Assembly: GCA_934247935.1 (NCBI GenBank)
Contig: CAKQKE010000010.1
Span: 5,752-69,751, forward strand
DNA from: an uncultured Clostridia bacterium
Lineage (GTDB): Bacteria; Bacillota; Clostridia; Christensenellales; Borkfalkiaceae
Direction of reading: 5' to 3'
DNA: 64,000 bases
This document shows positions 54,901-61,914 of the stretch, one piece after another; position 1 is the stretch's first letter; every line of letters begins with the position of its first letter. A model generated the notes under the pieces. The model was given only the letters and a program-made list of their open reading frames with translations, was not told the DNA's origin and ran no database searches. The position numbers and the translations under genes were made by a program.

Positions 54901-55088
54901 TCAACGGCTTTGCACGTGCGAATTTCCACTTCTTCCCCGACTGTCGCCTGAGTATACGCGCCTACGTACAATACGGGCGGCGTAACATCCTTGCCCTTGT
55001 CCGAGCCGCAGCCGCAAGCAACGGCAAACGAGGATATAGAAATAGCCAGCAAGATGAAAATCAAACAATTAATAAATTTCTTACTCAT
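51930..55088 (-). CDS. Lipoprotein with Ig-like and CBM9-like modules
   Basis: 1052 residues from the ATG at 55088 (GGAGG upstream; the frame to 55121 is non-coding extension). Lipoprotein signal: hydrophobic stretch, then S-S-F-A-V-A-C with Cys as lipid attachment, and G-C-G-S-D. Two Ig-like domains (about 40-205) with A-A-D-K-A-G-N-K-V-K-K are followed by four CBM9/DOMON-like modules (about 210-1050). Each starts with a D-x-x-L/E-x-x-Y/W pattern and includes V-Y-F-I-F-D or L-R-L-A-F-V strands and A-F-I-P-Y-E-F or L-F-I-S-Y-D-Y. No catalytic domain is seen. Probably captures glycans at the cell surface for the neighbouring glycosidase. First gene of the three-gene secreted cluster. Confidence 0.85.
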   Translation of the reverse strand: MSKKFINCLIFILLAISISSFAVACGCGSDKGKDVTPPVLYVGAYTQATVGEEVEIRTCKAVDDFDKNVSVKVTVYAPDDSVVKVENGKFKVEAAGEYKVVYEAADKAGNKVKKTCVVTVVEDTSTRPAPTIALGEYIENNFVGEYFVLPEITVKDSVESGLEPLIKVYSPFGTYERIENGKLFLEYSGIYKIEISATNNAGKKAEKKFEILSKNKVKTIEGLDADLTKEEYVSSAVYGTFGGMRNLESVNFYSYKGETGVYFIFDGQEDKQVSRDEYIEVYFDTLGNSEYPSSATTKKVRFYIDGRIEYAEGGDAINRWNDRNFDNLKYSLKPVSVIKLNDGTTIEAGNKDDNGYVMEAFIPYEFICTMQSNDFYFTLGLKREGDYSWDGWNGIGIFPDPEVPAKYATFTADGSLENNNRLYVSNGNVNGIKDNEEYLSQSAFTTKVGGLRSLESADITIARGLNGLYIYFDCADDKNVNNGDRVEICLHVGSTAHTLVPTKDFHFWIQASGYMQVMTGNGRSYNELIPLKKYRPEVKVNLHEGTTINKNDDIDNGYYGELYIPYSFFRYYSVDMQVSQRTRFYLTFGMWRATEYTGAHPDWGTDPTKDWDGWNSVTFPSGFCDPLYPDTYAAYLYNGNIVPQDELIDEMPDPTDSSVDAVLDEAHWSGNKTATLALEEYSDRDRADALIYRDEEGLRLAFVGYAKQLTKKNVIMFYINTYDQSFKIGSDYLDDYYTVRGQYAGEGDLLFRIELDRSLKVQRGKYKDWADTVDDLSSISMQVSTDCVGCSYIVEMFVPYKFLSISTHTVKKDDILGFAFRLAGENDRGSVVWNNYRFGGVYCDSESPASYVRMDADGNLYAALDNSGDYKVDCIFDEELYQRKKATLNIDDTTAYVYRSEKGLHLKYEFGSGVDTIGFTVSTVEHKLGAPYVYDYKINLKNDGTLTFSYGNSHDFYEPDIYVPYSAPRAIVRADNGKTVAELFISYDYLSRYNTTGNYTPKGYMQITKDNDLRVAFETSKNGDTQKNFVYNSKAVSADALNPDTYLLLQLV

Positions 55089-55121
55089 CCGATTACCTCC
55101 GTTATATCTTAAAAAGGACAA

Positions 55122-55582
55122 ATCAAGCCGCCGCTTTTAAACAAACCGATTAAACGTAAAACTTTTTTCGTTTTGTTTATTTGCGCCTTAACTTTCCTTT
55201 TGCGCTATATTACGTTTAACATTTTAATACCGAAAAACGCTCTTGTATTGTATAATCTTCCGCACTTGGAGTAAAATATTGCGCAATATGTAAAAAGGCT
55301 ATTGCCAACAACTATAAAAGCATGTATAATTTGTATAGTAATTAAGAAATCGGAAACTTGCTTGCAAGGGTTTACAATTCCGCATATTGCAATTTGAGTT
55401 GCAATAAAAACTTTGTTTTTATCGTGGTTTGCGTAAGCAAACGTAAAATTTAGCAAAGATAAATTTTACAAACGAAAACTATAATATAAAAAACAAATTC
55501 CTTTTCATTTTGTTAACCTTGTAAACTAAGAAGTGCAAAAAAACAAACTTTTTGCACTTTTGAGCATGTAAAAACATCAGTT
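55122..55582. other. Intergenic region between the lipoprotein gene and araC-type regulator
   Basis: No gene seen. It holds promoters for the divergent genes (not resolved), one copy of the structured repeat (55343-55490) and a hairpin AGTGCAAAAA / TTTTTGCACT (55532-55558) followed by TTTTG. The motif TTTTTGCACTT-N-GAG-N-ATGTAAAA at 55549-55574 recurs at 57050-57095 in the same orientation. Confidence 0.6.
55343..55490 (+). repeat. Structured inverted repeat, left copy
   Basis: About 148 bases that reappear reverse-complemented at 57144-57291 on the other side of the regulator gene. Inside are the hairpins CTTGC-TT-GCAAG and GTTTGC-GTAA-GCAAAC; the latter has a GNRA-type loop. A third hairpin between them (ATAAAAAC-TTT-GTTTTTAT) has a different sequence in the other copy, yet still pairs there. 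Confidence 0.8.
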
Positions 55583-55654
55583 TTGCTTGAAAATACGCTC
55601 GCTGTTTCTCGCGTGCTTTCAGACAAAACCTCAGGTATTATAAGGAGCAACGCC

Positions 55655-56602
55655 ATGTATCCACACAAATTACCGTACGACGAAAAATTAATATGGTATT
55701 ATTCGGACTGCTTTCCCGATAATCAACCGTACAAACTTATACGTTGTTTTTTACACAAAGACTACGCCATGAATCTGCACTCGCACGATTTTTACGAAAT
55801 AAACCTCATCGTTAATGGCAAAGGCGTACATTATACAGATAATTCTTTTAAGGAAACCGCTGTCGGAGACGTAATTATCGTGCCGCCGGGGTCTTTTCAC
55901 GGCTATTACAATCTCGACAGACTCAACGTGTATCACCTGCTAATACACAAAAATTTCTTCAACAAGTATTATTCCGATCTGAATATGTTGTCGGCTTTTA
56001 AACTGCTTTTCAACGCAGACTATAAAATAAGAAACAAAAACGTAAATATTCCTTATTTCCATCTCGACGAAAACTGCTATGAAGACTGCAAGAGGGTCTT
56101 TGTTCAACTCGACGAAATGGACATACGCACTTTTACAAATCCCGAAGAATATTTACCTGCCCTGCACCTGATGAGTTATACCACGACGATAATGCTGATT
56201 GTAAAGTTGTGCGAGGCTTATAAACAACAATTTTTTGCCGCACCGGTAAAAGAAAATTCTGCAAGTGACATGAATATTTTCAACGTGGTCGAATATATAC
56301 ATTTGCACTATGCCGAAAAAATTACGCTTGAAGATTTGTGCAAAGCCTCCTTTATGAGCAAAACTGCCCTTTCGGAAAAGTTTAATCGTTTTATGGGACA
56401 ATCGCCGCTGGGGTATGTAAATTATTACAGAATACTCGTCGCGAAAAAAATGCTTTTGGAAACGGATAAACCCATTGCGGAAATAGCCGTCGACACGGGA
56501 TTTTTCGATACGTCGCACTTTTCAAAAACTTACAGCAAATATGAAAACGTTTCGCCTGTAAAATTGCGCAATATGCTTAAAAACGAAAACCGCACCAATT
56601 AA
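55655..56602 (+). CDS. AraC family transcriptional regulator
   Basis: 315 residues from the ATG at 55655 (AAGGAG upstream). The N-terminal half is a cupin-like sugar-sensing domain: H-S-H-D-F-Y-E-I-N-L-I-V-N-G-K-G, then V-I-I-V-P-P-G-S-F-H-G-Y. The C-terminal 100 residues hold two helix-turn-helix units: I-T-L-E-D-L-C-K-A-S-F-M-S-K-T-A-L-S-E-K-F and I-A-E-I-A-V-D-T-G-F-F-D-T-S-H-F-S-K-T-Y. Divergent from the secreted carbohydrate cluster, it is the natural candidate to control those genes in response to a sugar. A terminator lies at 56924-56953. Confidence 0.93.
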   Translation: MYPHKLPYDEKLIWYYSDCFPDNQPYKLIRCFLHKDYAMNLHSHDFYEINLIVNGKGVHYTDNSFKETAVGDVIIVPPGSFHGYYNLDRLNVYHLLIHKNFFNKYYSDLNMLSAFKLLFNADYKIRNKNVNIPYFHLDENCYEDCKRVFVQLDEMDIRTFTNPEEYLPALHLMSYTTTIMLIVKLCEAYKQQFFAAPVKENSASDMNIFNVVEYIHLHYAEKITLEDLCKASFMSKTALSEKFNRFMGQSPLGYVNYYRILVAKKMLLETDKPIAEIAVDTGFFDTSHFSKTYSKYENVSPVKLRNMLKNENRTN

Positions 56603-56923
56603 AAACTAACCGCAGCCAATCGCAGTTTGCGTATATAGATTTCTATTTAAAAATATATAAACTTACAAGGCTACTCTCCAGACCCTTTGTGAACCGAGCA
56701 AAAATTGAGTTCTATTAAGCCTTAACATCTTTTATTCTCTTTACCGTAAATGTCCGCTTGTCATAACTGCAGTGGGTCGCCGTTTGCGTTTGCAATAAAT
56801 TATCTGAAAATATGGCTTTAAGGTGCTACGCATTTTAACATCGATAAATTTGCAAAAACACAACCGCTTTATTGATTTCGTTTAAAACAAAATAAAAAAC
56901 ACATAAATTAAACAAGACCTGCC

Positions 56924-56953
56924 ACGCTTAATTATCGGAACAGGTCTTTTTTT
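56924..56953 (+). terminator. Terminator downstream of the AraC-type gene
   Basis: AAGACCTG pairs with CAGGTCTT across a 9-base AT-rich loop, followed by a T-run ending at 56953. It lies 322 bases beyond the stop codon. Confidence 0.7.
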
Positions 56954-57093
56954 GCATTAAAACATATATACCTTGTTATATAAAACATAAACTATAAAAA
57001 GTAAATCTTTTGACTAAAGTCAAAATCTTTCAAGTCCTTGAGGACTTTCGCAAAAATAAATTATTTTTGCACTTCCGAGTATGTAAAATGCGA

Positions 57094-57127
57094 AACTAAA
57101 ACCCTTGCAAGCAAGTTTCCAATTTGA
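57094..57127 (-). repeat. Partial copy of the structured repeat
   Basis: AAAACCCTTGCAAGCAAGTT then TCCAATTT matches the outer end of the full copy at 57144-57291 (57262-57291). The three occurrences share the CTTGCAAGCAAG hairpin. Confidence 0.65.
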
Positions 57128-57143
57128 AAAATGATTTTATTGC

Positions 57144-57291
57144 TTATATTATAATTTTCGTTTATAAAATTTTTCTTCGTTTAATTTTACGTTTGCTTAC
57201 GCAAACCGCAAGGAAAATTAGAAATTTCCCTTGCAACTCAAATTGCAATATGCGAAATTGTAAACCCTTGCAAGCAAGTTTTCAATTTCTT
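57144..57291 (-). repeat. Structured inverted repeat, right copy
   Basis: Reverse complement of 55343-55490 with only scattered differences outside the middle hairpin. Keeps the GTTTGC-GTAA-GCAAAC hairpin exactly; the middle hairpin is replaced by a GGAAAATTA...AAATTTCC stem. Together the two copies frame the AraC-type gene. Confidence 0.8.
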
Positions 57292-57467
57292 ATATTATAA
57301 AATTTAATTATATATCCAGAGTATTTACCGTTTTACCGTCATATTTGTTTGACAAATATATTCATTCGTTTTATACTTAACACAACGAGTCGAAGATTTA
57401 TTTTTATACATTTTTCGCGATTAATACTTGTAAAACTTTCGCTTTTATCGATTTTCGATATTTAAAA

Positions 57468-57518
57468 CGAAACGTTCTTTTTTTTACCCTTTTTGCCGAA
57501 GAATGTTTCGGGTTTTTT
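57468..57518 (+). promoter_or_regulatory. Possible transcription attenuator before the MATE gene
   Basis: CCGAA-GAATGT-TTCGG (57496-57511) followed by six T (57513-57518) forms a terminator hairpin 58 bases before the start codon. CGAAACGTTCTT (57468-57479) can instead pair with AAGAATGTTTCG (57499-57510), which overlaps the terminator stem and would block it. The two structures are mutually exclusive. What senses the signal is unknown. Confidence 0.5.
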
Positions 57519-57576
57519 GGCAAAATTTTCTTTGATTAAAACATAATCACTCGGCCACTGTATTAAAGGAGGAACT

Positions 57577-58911
57577 ATGAAAATCCAACTTTCCGACCAT
57601 TTTACATATAAAAAATTATTAAAATTTACTTCATCCACAATAGTAATGATGATTTTTACGTCTGTTTACAGCGTGGTGGACGGGTTTTTCGTCTCCCGTT
57701 TTGCTGGGAAAACACCTTTTGCGGCAATAAATTTAATTTTTCCCGTTATTATGATTTTGGGTTCTGTTGGTTTTATGCTCGGCACGGGCGGCACTGCATT
57801 GGTGGCAAAAACGTTCGGCGAGGGCGATAAGGAAAAAGCAAATTCTTACTTTTCTTTGGTCACTTACGTAGCGATAGTCGTGGGCATAATTTTGTCGGCT
57901 TTGGGCATTTCTTTGATGCGTCCGCTTGCAAAAATGCTCGGTGCGGAAGGCGAACTTTTACACTACTGTATAATTTACGGCAGAATAATTTTGGCGGCGT
58001 TGCCGTTTTATATGTTGCAAATAATGTTTCAAAGTTTCTTTGTGGCGGCGGAAAAACCGCACCTGGGACTAATGATGACTATATTTTCGGGCGTAACCAA
58101 CATGGTGCTTGACGCGGTACTGGTGCTTACTCTTCCTCAACATTTAAAATTAAGCGGTGCGGCGATTGCGTCCGCTGTTGCACAGATAATCGGCGGCGTT
58201 GTACCTTTTATTTACTTTTTAAGAAGAAACAACAGCATTTTGCGCCTCGGGAAAACCAAATACGACGGCAAAGCGGTATTTAAAATTTGCACCAACGGTT
58301 CGTCGGAACTTATGAGCAACATTGCAATGAGCATCGTCGGTATGCTATACAACATGCAATTAATGAAATACGCGCAAGAAAACGGCGTGGCGGCTTACGG
58401 CGTTATGATGTACGTAAGCATGATTTTCGCAGCGGCGTATATCGGCTATTCGGTTGGCGTTTCTCCTGTGGTAAGTTTTCATTTCGGAGCAAAACACGAC
58501 GCCGAACTTAAAAGTCTGTTGAAAAAGAGTTTAACTTTACTTACCTGTTGCGGCGTGGGAATGACGATTGCCGCCGAACTGCTTGCATATCCCCTTTCAA
58601 AATTTTTCGTGGGATATGACAAAGAATTGCTCGAAATGACTACTTTCGGCTTCAGAATTTTCTCGTTCGCATTTTTGTCGATGGGAATAGGCATTTTCTC
58701 ATCCTCTTTCTTTACCGCGCTTAACGACGGACTTACTTCCGCCCTTATATCGTTTTTGCGTACTTTGCTTTTTCAAACGACGGCAATACTCATTTTGCCG
58801 ATATACTTCAAATTGACCGGTATATGGTTTTCGGTTGTCGTCGCCGAATTTTTGTCTTTACTTCTTTCGATATTTTTCCTTGTTATCAAACGAAAAAAAT
58901 ACAACTATTGA
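57577..58911 (+). CDS. MATE family efflux transporter
   Basis: 444 residues, about 12 membrane helices in two halves. Typical N-terminal L-S-D-H-F-T-Y-K-K-L-L-K-F, then V-Y-S-V-V-D-G-F-F-V-S-R-F-A-G, and G-T-G-G-T-A-L-V-A-K at the start of helix 3; the second half has G-V-S-P-V-V-S-F-H-F-G-A-K. Closest in feel to the MepA-like drug/sodium or proton antiporter branch common in Clostridia. It exports cationic compounds; the real substrate is unknown. AAAGGAGG precedes the ATG. A candidate attenuator lies in the leader, fitting inducible expression. Confidence 0.95.
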   Translation: MKIQLSDHFTYKKLLKFTSSTIVMMIFTSVYSVVDGFFVSRFAGKTPFAAINLIFPVIMILGSVGFMLGTGGTALVAKTFGEGDKEKANSYFSLVTYVAIVVGIILSALGISLMRPLAKMLGAEGELLHYCIIYGRIILAALPFYMLQIMFQSFFVAAEKPHLGLMMTIFSGVTNMVLDAVLVLTLPQHLKLSGAAIASAVAQIIGGVVPFIYFLRRNNSILRLGKTKYDGKAVFKICTNGSSELMSNIAMSIVGMLYNMQLMKYAQENGVAAYGVMMYVSMIFAAAYIGYSVGVSPVVSFHFGAKHDAELKSLLKKSLTLLTCCGVGMTIAAELLAYPLSKFFVGYDKELLEMTTFGFRIFSFAFLSMGIGIFSSSFFTALNDGLTSALISFLRTLLFQTTAILILPIYFKLTGIWFSVVVAEFLSLLLSIFFLVIKRKKYNY

Positions 58912-59003
58912 TAAAAAAACATTTTATTTCGCGCGACTTCAACTTATTTGCATCGACTGAATTTTAAATTAAATATACGCAATCAAAATCAATTTAGCCA
59001 CAA

Positions 59004-59047
59004 AAAAGACTGTTTTACGCAATACGTATTGTGTAAAACAGTCTTTT
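59004..59047. repeat. TACGTA-centred palindrome, copy 9; two-way terminator
   Basis: AAAAGACTGTTTTACGCAAT followed by ACGTATTGTGTAAAACAGTC-TTTT: a 44-base almost perfect dyad with A-run and T-run ends. It lies between the convergent MATE and DUF308-like genes and should terminate both. Best copy of the family. Confidence 0.85.
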
Positions 59048-59088
59048 GGCTTAATTTTTATCACTTTTAGTTTAATTTTTATTACCCT

Positions 59089-59646
59089 TTAATTTGGTTT
59101 CTTCTCTCCTTTTAATTCCACTTTATCGAGGCGTTCTTCTCTCTTGTCGAATAAATAATCGACAAACTCGAACCACACTTTTGAAACAAGTTCTATACCC
59201 AATAAAATCAAATGCACATGAGCGTGCCCTTTCGGTTCTAAAATCAATAATACCGACAAAACAAGCGACACTATCGACTCGGTCGCGTTGATTACAAACG
59301 GGTGTTTTTTAGTGATTTTGCGTATCACTTCGGACAACTCTTTTCCTTCTCTCAATATCGCCCAGACAGCCCAGATCACGCACGCGCTTTCAAAATTTTT
59401 TTCTCCTTTTAACAGTACAAGTTCTACAAGACCCAAAACGATGAGTATCGAACCGCTTGTTATCGCTTCGTTTTCTCTGTCCTTTTTAATACCGAACAGC
59501 GAAAAACAAATTTCTTCTATACCGTATGCAATCATTACCGTGCCGACTATATCGTTGACGTAGCGGTACAGTGTTTTATAAAAAATCATTACCAAAATAC
59601 CGACAACCGTAAATATACACAAGCGGATATATTCCCATTTTTTCAT
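59089..59646 (-). CDS. DUF308/HdeD-like membrane protein
   Basis: A 185-residue protein with about six short membrane helices (10-30, 33-52, 62-80, 85-97, 118-138, 142-158), each rich in Gly and aliphatic residues, and a charged C-terminal tail (D-K-R-E-E-R-L-D-K-V-E-L-K-G-E-K-K). The helix-pair pattern I-V-G-T-V-M-I-A-Y-G-I-E-E-I and G-S-I-L-I-V-L-G-L-V-E-L recalls DUF308. Function unknown. Third gene of a trmB-ybaK-DUF308 operon, 26 bases after ybaK, with GGAG before the ATG. Confidence 0.75.
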   Translation of the reverse strand: MKKWEYIRLCIFTVVGILVMIFYKTLYRYVNDIVGTVMIAYGIEEICFSLFGIKKDRENEAITSGSILIVLGLVELVLLKGEKNFESACVIWAVWAILREGKELSEVIRKITKKHPFVINATESIVSLVLSVLLILEPKGHAHVHLILLGIELVSKVWFEFVDYLFDKREERLDKVELKGEKKPN

Positions 59647-59672
59647 TTTTTCTCCATAGTTAAATTATATTT

Positions 59673-60134
59673 TCAAATTAAGTCGCAAAATTCCGCACCC
59701 ACGTACTTTGCAAGCGCAAGCGGCGACAACTCTATTTGCAAACCTTTTTTGCCCGCACTTACGCATATCGTGTCGAAAAGTTGCGCCGTTTCGTCGATTA
59801 CGGTGTGAAACTGTTTTTTCATACCGATTGGCGAACAACCGCCGTGAATATACCCGGTGAGCGGCAAAAGTTCTTTTTGCTTTATCATTTCAATGCTTTT
59901 TACTCCCACCGCTTTGGCTGCCTTTTTCAGGTTTAAAGTCTCGCTTACCGGCACGACGAACACGTAATGTTCGTTTCTTTCGCAAACGGTAACAAGCGTC
60001 TTAAACACCTCGTCGGGGCTTTTATTGACGAGTTTAGCCACGTTTTCGCCCACGGTTTCTTCCTCGTCGTATTCGTGCGCGGCAAATGGAATATTTGCTT
60101 GTTCTAAAAGTCTTATTACGTTGGTTTTTTGCAT
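59673..60134 (-). CDS. ybaK: YbaK/EbsC family Cys-tRNA(Pro)/aminoacyl-tRNA deacylase
   Basis: A 153-residue editing-domain protein that hydrolyses mischarged Cys-tRNA(Pro). Features: D-E-V-F-K-T-L-V (conserved catalytic Lys), V-F-V-V-P-V-S-E-T-L-N-L-K-K-A-A-K-A, Y-I-H-G-G-C-S-P-I-G-M-K-K, and C-V-S-A-G-K-K-G-L-Q-I-E-L-S-P near the end. Full length for the family. It starts 3 bases after the trmB stop codon, so both tRNA-related genes are made together. Confidence 0.93.
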   Translation of the reverse strand: MQKTNVIRLLEQANIPFAAHEYDEEETVGENVAKLVNKSPDEVFKTLVTVCERNEHYVFVVPVSETLNLKKAAKAVGVKSIEMIKQKELLPLTGYIHGGCSPIGMKKQFHTVIDETAQLFDTICVSAGKKGLQIELSPLALAKYVGAEFCDLI

Positions 60135-60137
60135 AAG

Positions 60138-60833
60138 TCAGTCTGATATTTCCTTGTTGTTTTGCTCGTATCTGGCAACCAATCTGTAAATCGGCATGCC
60201 CATTTCGGAAAACTTCGTTTCGTATTCGGTCAAAATATTTCCCTCAAAATTGCTGTGATGCAAATCGAGTTGTACTTCGGTGATAATAAAGCCGCATTTT
60301 GAAAATTCGGTAAGCGAATATTCGAAAAAGTGCATATTGTCGGTTTTTTGCCAAATTTCGCTGCCGTCGATTAAAATTCTTTTATAAATATCTAAAAATC
60401 TCTTGTTTGTAAGGCGGTGATTTTTATACGTTCCCTTGGGGTAAGGACATGAAAAATTGAGATAAATTCTCGAAATCGTGTCGTCATTTAAATAATAACA
60501 AAGGTTTTGGGCGTTGCAGTTGATAAAACGCAAATTGGGTATGCGCATGTCGTATGCCCTTTTAAGGCCCAAAATAATTACGTTGCTTATTTTTTCAAGC
60601 GCAAGGAAGTTTATCTCGGGGTGCTCCAAAGCGGTTTTTATAATAAAATCACCTTTTCCGCAACCTATTTCAAGATAAACGGGATTGTCGTTGCCGAACA
60701 ATTTTTTGCAGTCGATTATGTCGTATTTCTCCTCTTCGGTACGCGCGTAAAAATTCAAACCCTCGTAAATTGCGAGCCACTCGTTACAAGCGGACATCTT
60801 TTCCTGAAGGTTTGACCTTAATCTCATTCTCAT
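60138..60833 (-). CDS. trmB: tRNA (guanine-N7-)-methyltransferase
   Basis: A 231-residue TrmB that makes m7G46 in tRNA using SAM. SAM loop L-E-I-G-C-G-K-G-D-F-I (54-64), then F-L-A-L-E-K, N-A-Q-N-L, and I-Y-L-N-F-S-C-P-Y-P-K-G (the catalytic N-F-x-D-P-W-P region, here F-S-C-P-Y-P), K-x-x-H-x-x-R-L-T, ending with T-E-Y-E-T-K-F. The usual F-x-D-P-W-P is changed to F-S-C-P-Y-P: the expected Asp is Cys. Either of two nearby ATGs (M1 or M3) could be the start. First gene of the operon. Confidence 0.9.
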   Translation of the reverse strand: MRMRLRSNLQEKMSACNEWLAIYEGLNFYARTEEEKYDIIDCKKLFGNDNPVYLEIGCGKGDFIIKTALEHPEINFLALEKISNVIILGLKRAYDMRIPNLRFINCNAQNLCYYLNDDTISRIYLNFSCPYPKGTYKNHRLTNKRFLDIYKRILIDGSEIWQKTDNMHFFEYSLTEFSKCGFIITEVQLDLHHSNFEGNILTEYETKFSEMGMPIYRLVARYEQNNKEISD

Positions 60834-61315
60834 AAAAGCCTCCGACGCATTTTTACGGTCTTATTTTTATCCGGGCATATACACCTTTGACGCCTTACGC
60901 CGATTAACACATAAAATTATATCACATTAAATTTCTTTTTGCAAAAATATTGCGGTAAAAGTTGTATAAACCTTTACCGTTTTTTGTATGGTCATAAAAT
61001 GTCGATAAATTTTAATTTTTTGTCATGTGATTTTATCGCACGTTTTTTGCCACGCAATGTTGATTTTTTCGCATAAAACAAATGCTTGCTTTTACAGAGA
61101 CGGCGAACGGTCAAATAATAAAAAACACTCTGTAGCCACCACTTTTTATAACAACACAAAACTCGACGACAAACAAAAATAATTTTTAATTTTCTTATTT
61201 TTATCGATATAAAAAAGTCAACTGTTTTTAAACCCAACCTCATAAAATACTGCGCTTTTTATTCGTTTAAAAACAATTGACCAAATTTTTAGTAGTTAAA
61301 TCCGATTCCTGCGTG
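60834..61315. other. Intergenic region, no supported gene
   Basis: A minus-strand frame at 60992-61243 (83 codons) has Lys/Phe-rich low-complexity content and no convincing ribosome site. The only feature I support is the hairpin at 60953-60985. Confidence 0.6.
60953..60985 (+). terminator. Orphan terminator-like hairpin
   Basis: CGGTAAAAG pairs with CCTTTACCG (one bulge) around nine bases, followed by TTTTTTG on the plus strand. No plus-strand gene lies upstream within 2 kb, so it may end antisense transcription or be a relic. Confidence 0.4.
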
Positions 61316-61681
61316 TTATTTATTTTTAAAATATTCTTTAATAGTTTCAAACGCTTCGTCGGTGATGACGTGCTCTACTCTGCAAGCGTTTTCTTCGGCG
61401 GCGGTGCTTTCAATGCCCATTTTTACAAACGCGTCGGTAAGTGTTCTGTGCCTTTCCAAAATGTTTTCCGCTTTCTTTTTACCCTCAACGGTAAGATTGA
61501 TAAGTCCGTCGCTGCCCACGATGATAAAGCCGTTTTTTTTCATAATTCCGACGGCGCGCGAAACGCTCGGTTTGCTGTAACCGAGTTCTTCGGCAATTTC
61601 GACCGCACGAACGTTTCCCTTTCTCTCTTTAATTTTTAGTATTGTTTCAAGATACATTTCCTGCGATTCATTGTCTATCAT
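61316..61681 (-). CDS. DtxR/MntR-type metal-dependent regulator
   Basis: A 121-residue protein of the DtxR family, short form without the SH3-like domain, as in MntR. N-terminal winged helix: S-Q-E-M-Y-L-E-T-I-L, V-R-A-V-E-I-A-E-E-L-G-Y-S-K-P-S-V-S-R-A-V (recognition helix), then L-T-V-E-G-K-K-K-A. Metal site residues in the dimerisation part: E-R-H (H78 region) and E-E-N-A-C-R-V-E-H (Cys, Glu and His). It probably represses Mn or Fe uptake genes in the presence of metal; none is adjacent. GAGAGGGAAATT precedes the ATG. Confidence 0.9.
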   Translation of the reverse strand: MIDNESQEMYLETILKIKERKGNVRAVEIAEELGYSKPSVSRAVGIMKKNGFIIVGSDGLINLTVEGKKKAENILERHRTLTDAFVKMGIESTAAEENACRVEHVITDEAFETIKEYFKNK

Positions 61682-61761
61682 AATTTCCCTCTCTTGTAAA
61701 AATTATACTACTTTTTAAATCAAAACACAAGCGAAAGTCCACCCGATATGAATTTCCGGTA

Positions 61762-61806
61762 TAAAAAGAGCAGTCGAATTTGGATTTTACTCCGATTTTC
61801 GACTGC
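61762..61806. terminator. Bidirectional terminator below ogt
   Basis: GCAGTCGAA pairs with TTCGACTGC (61770-61806) over a 19-base loop. CCTTTTTG follows on the plus strand and CTCTTTTTA on the minus strand. It lies about 110 bases past the ogt stop codon. Confidence 0.8.
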
Positions 61807-61914
61807 CCTTTTTGTCTTTTTATTGATGGGTTTTATTGCTTTTAAATTGCGCTTTATTGATAAACAAAATTATATTTTTTGTTGTATATTTTCAAATTTT
61901 ATTGTGTTTAAATT

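Larger units (their letters stand above)
56603..57467. other. Long repeat-rich non-coding region
   Basis: No gene seen. It contains the repeat 56681-56716 (shared with 24458-24493), the araC-type terminator, two short palindromes TTGACTAAAGTCAA and AAGTCCTTGAGGACTT (57009-57048), the TTTTTGCACTT module (57050-57095), a partial copy of the structured repeat (57094-57127) and its full inverted copy (57144-57291). Confidence 0.65.

Noticed and set aside
55343..57291. CRISPR array or tandem repeat
   Set aside because: Only two full copies in opposite orientation, with a gene between them and no regular spacers.
23060..59047. TACGTA palindromes as chromosome dif/XerC-D sites
   Set aside because: Multiple scattered copies with variable centres; dif sites are single and have a different conserved core.
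60992..61243. Minus-strand 83-codon frame
   Set aside because: Low complexity, Lys/Phe/Arg-rich, no ribosome site.
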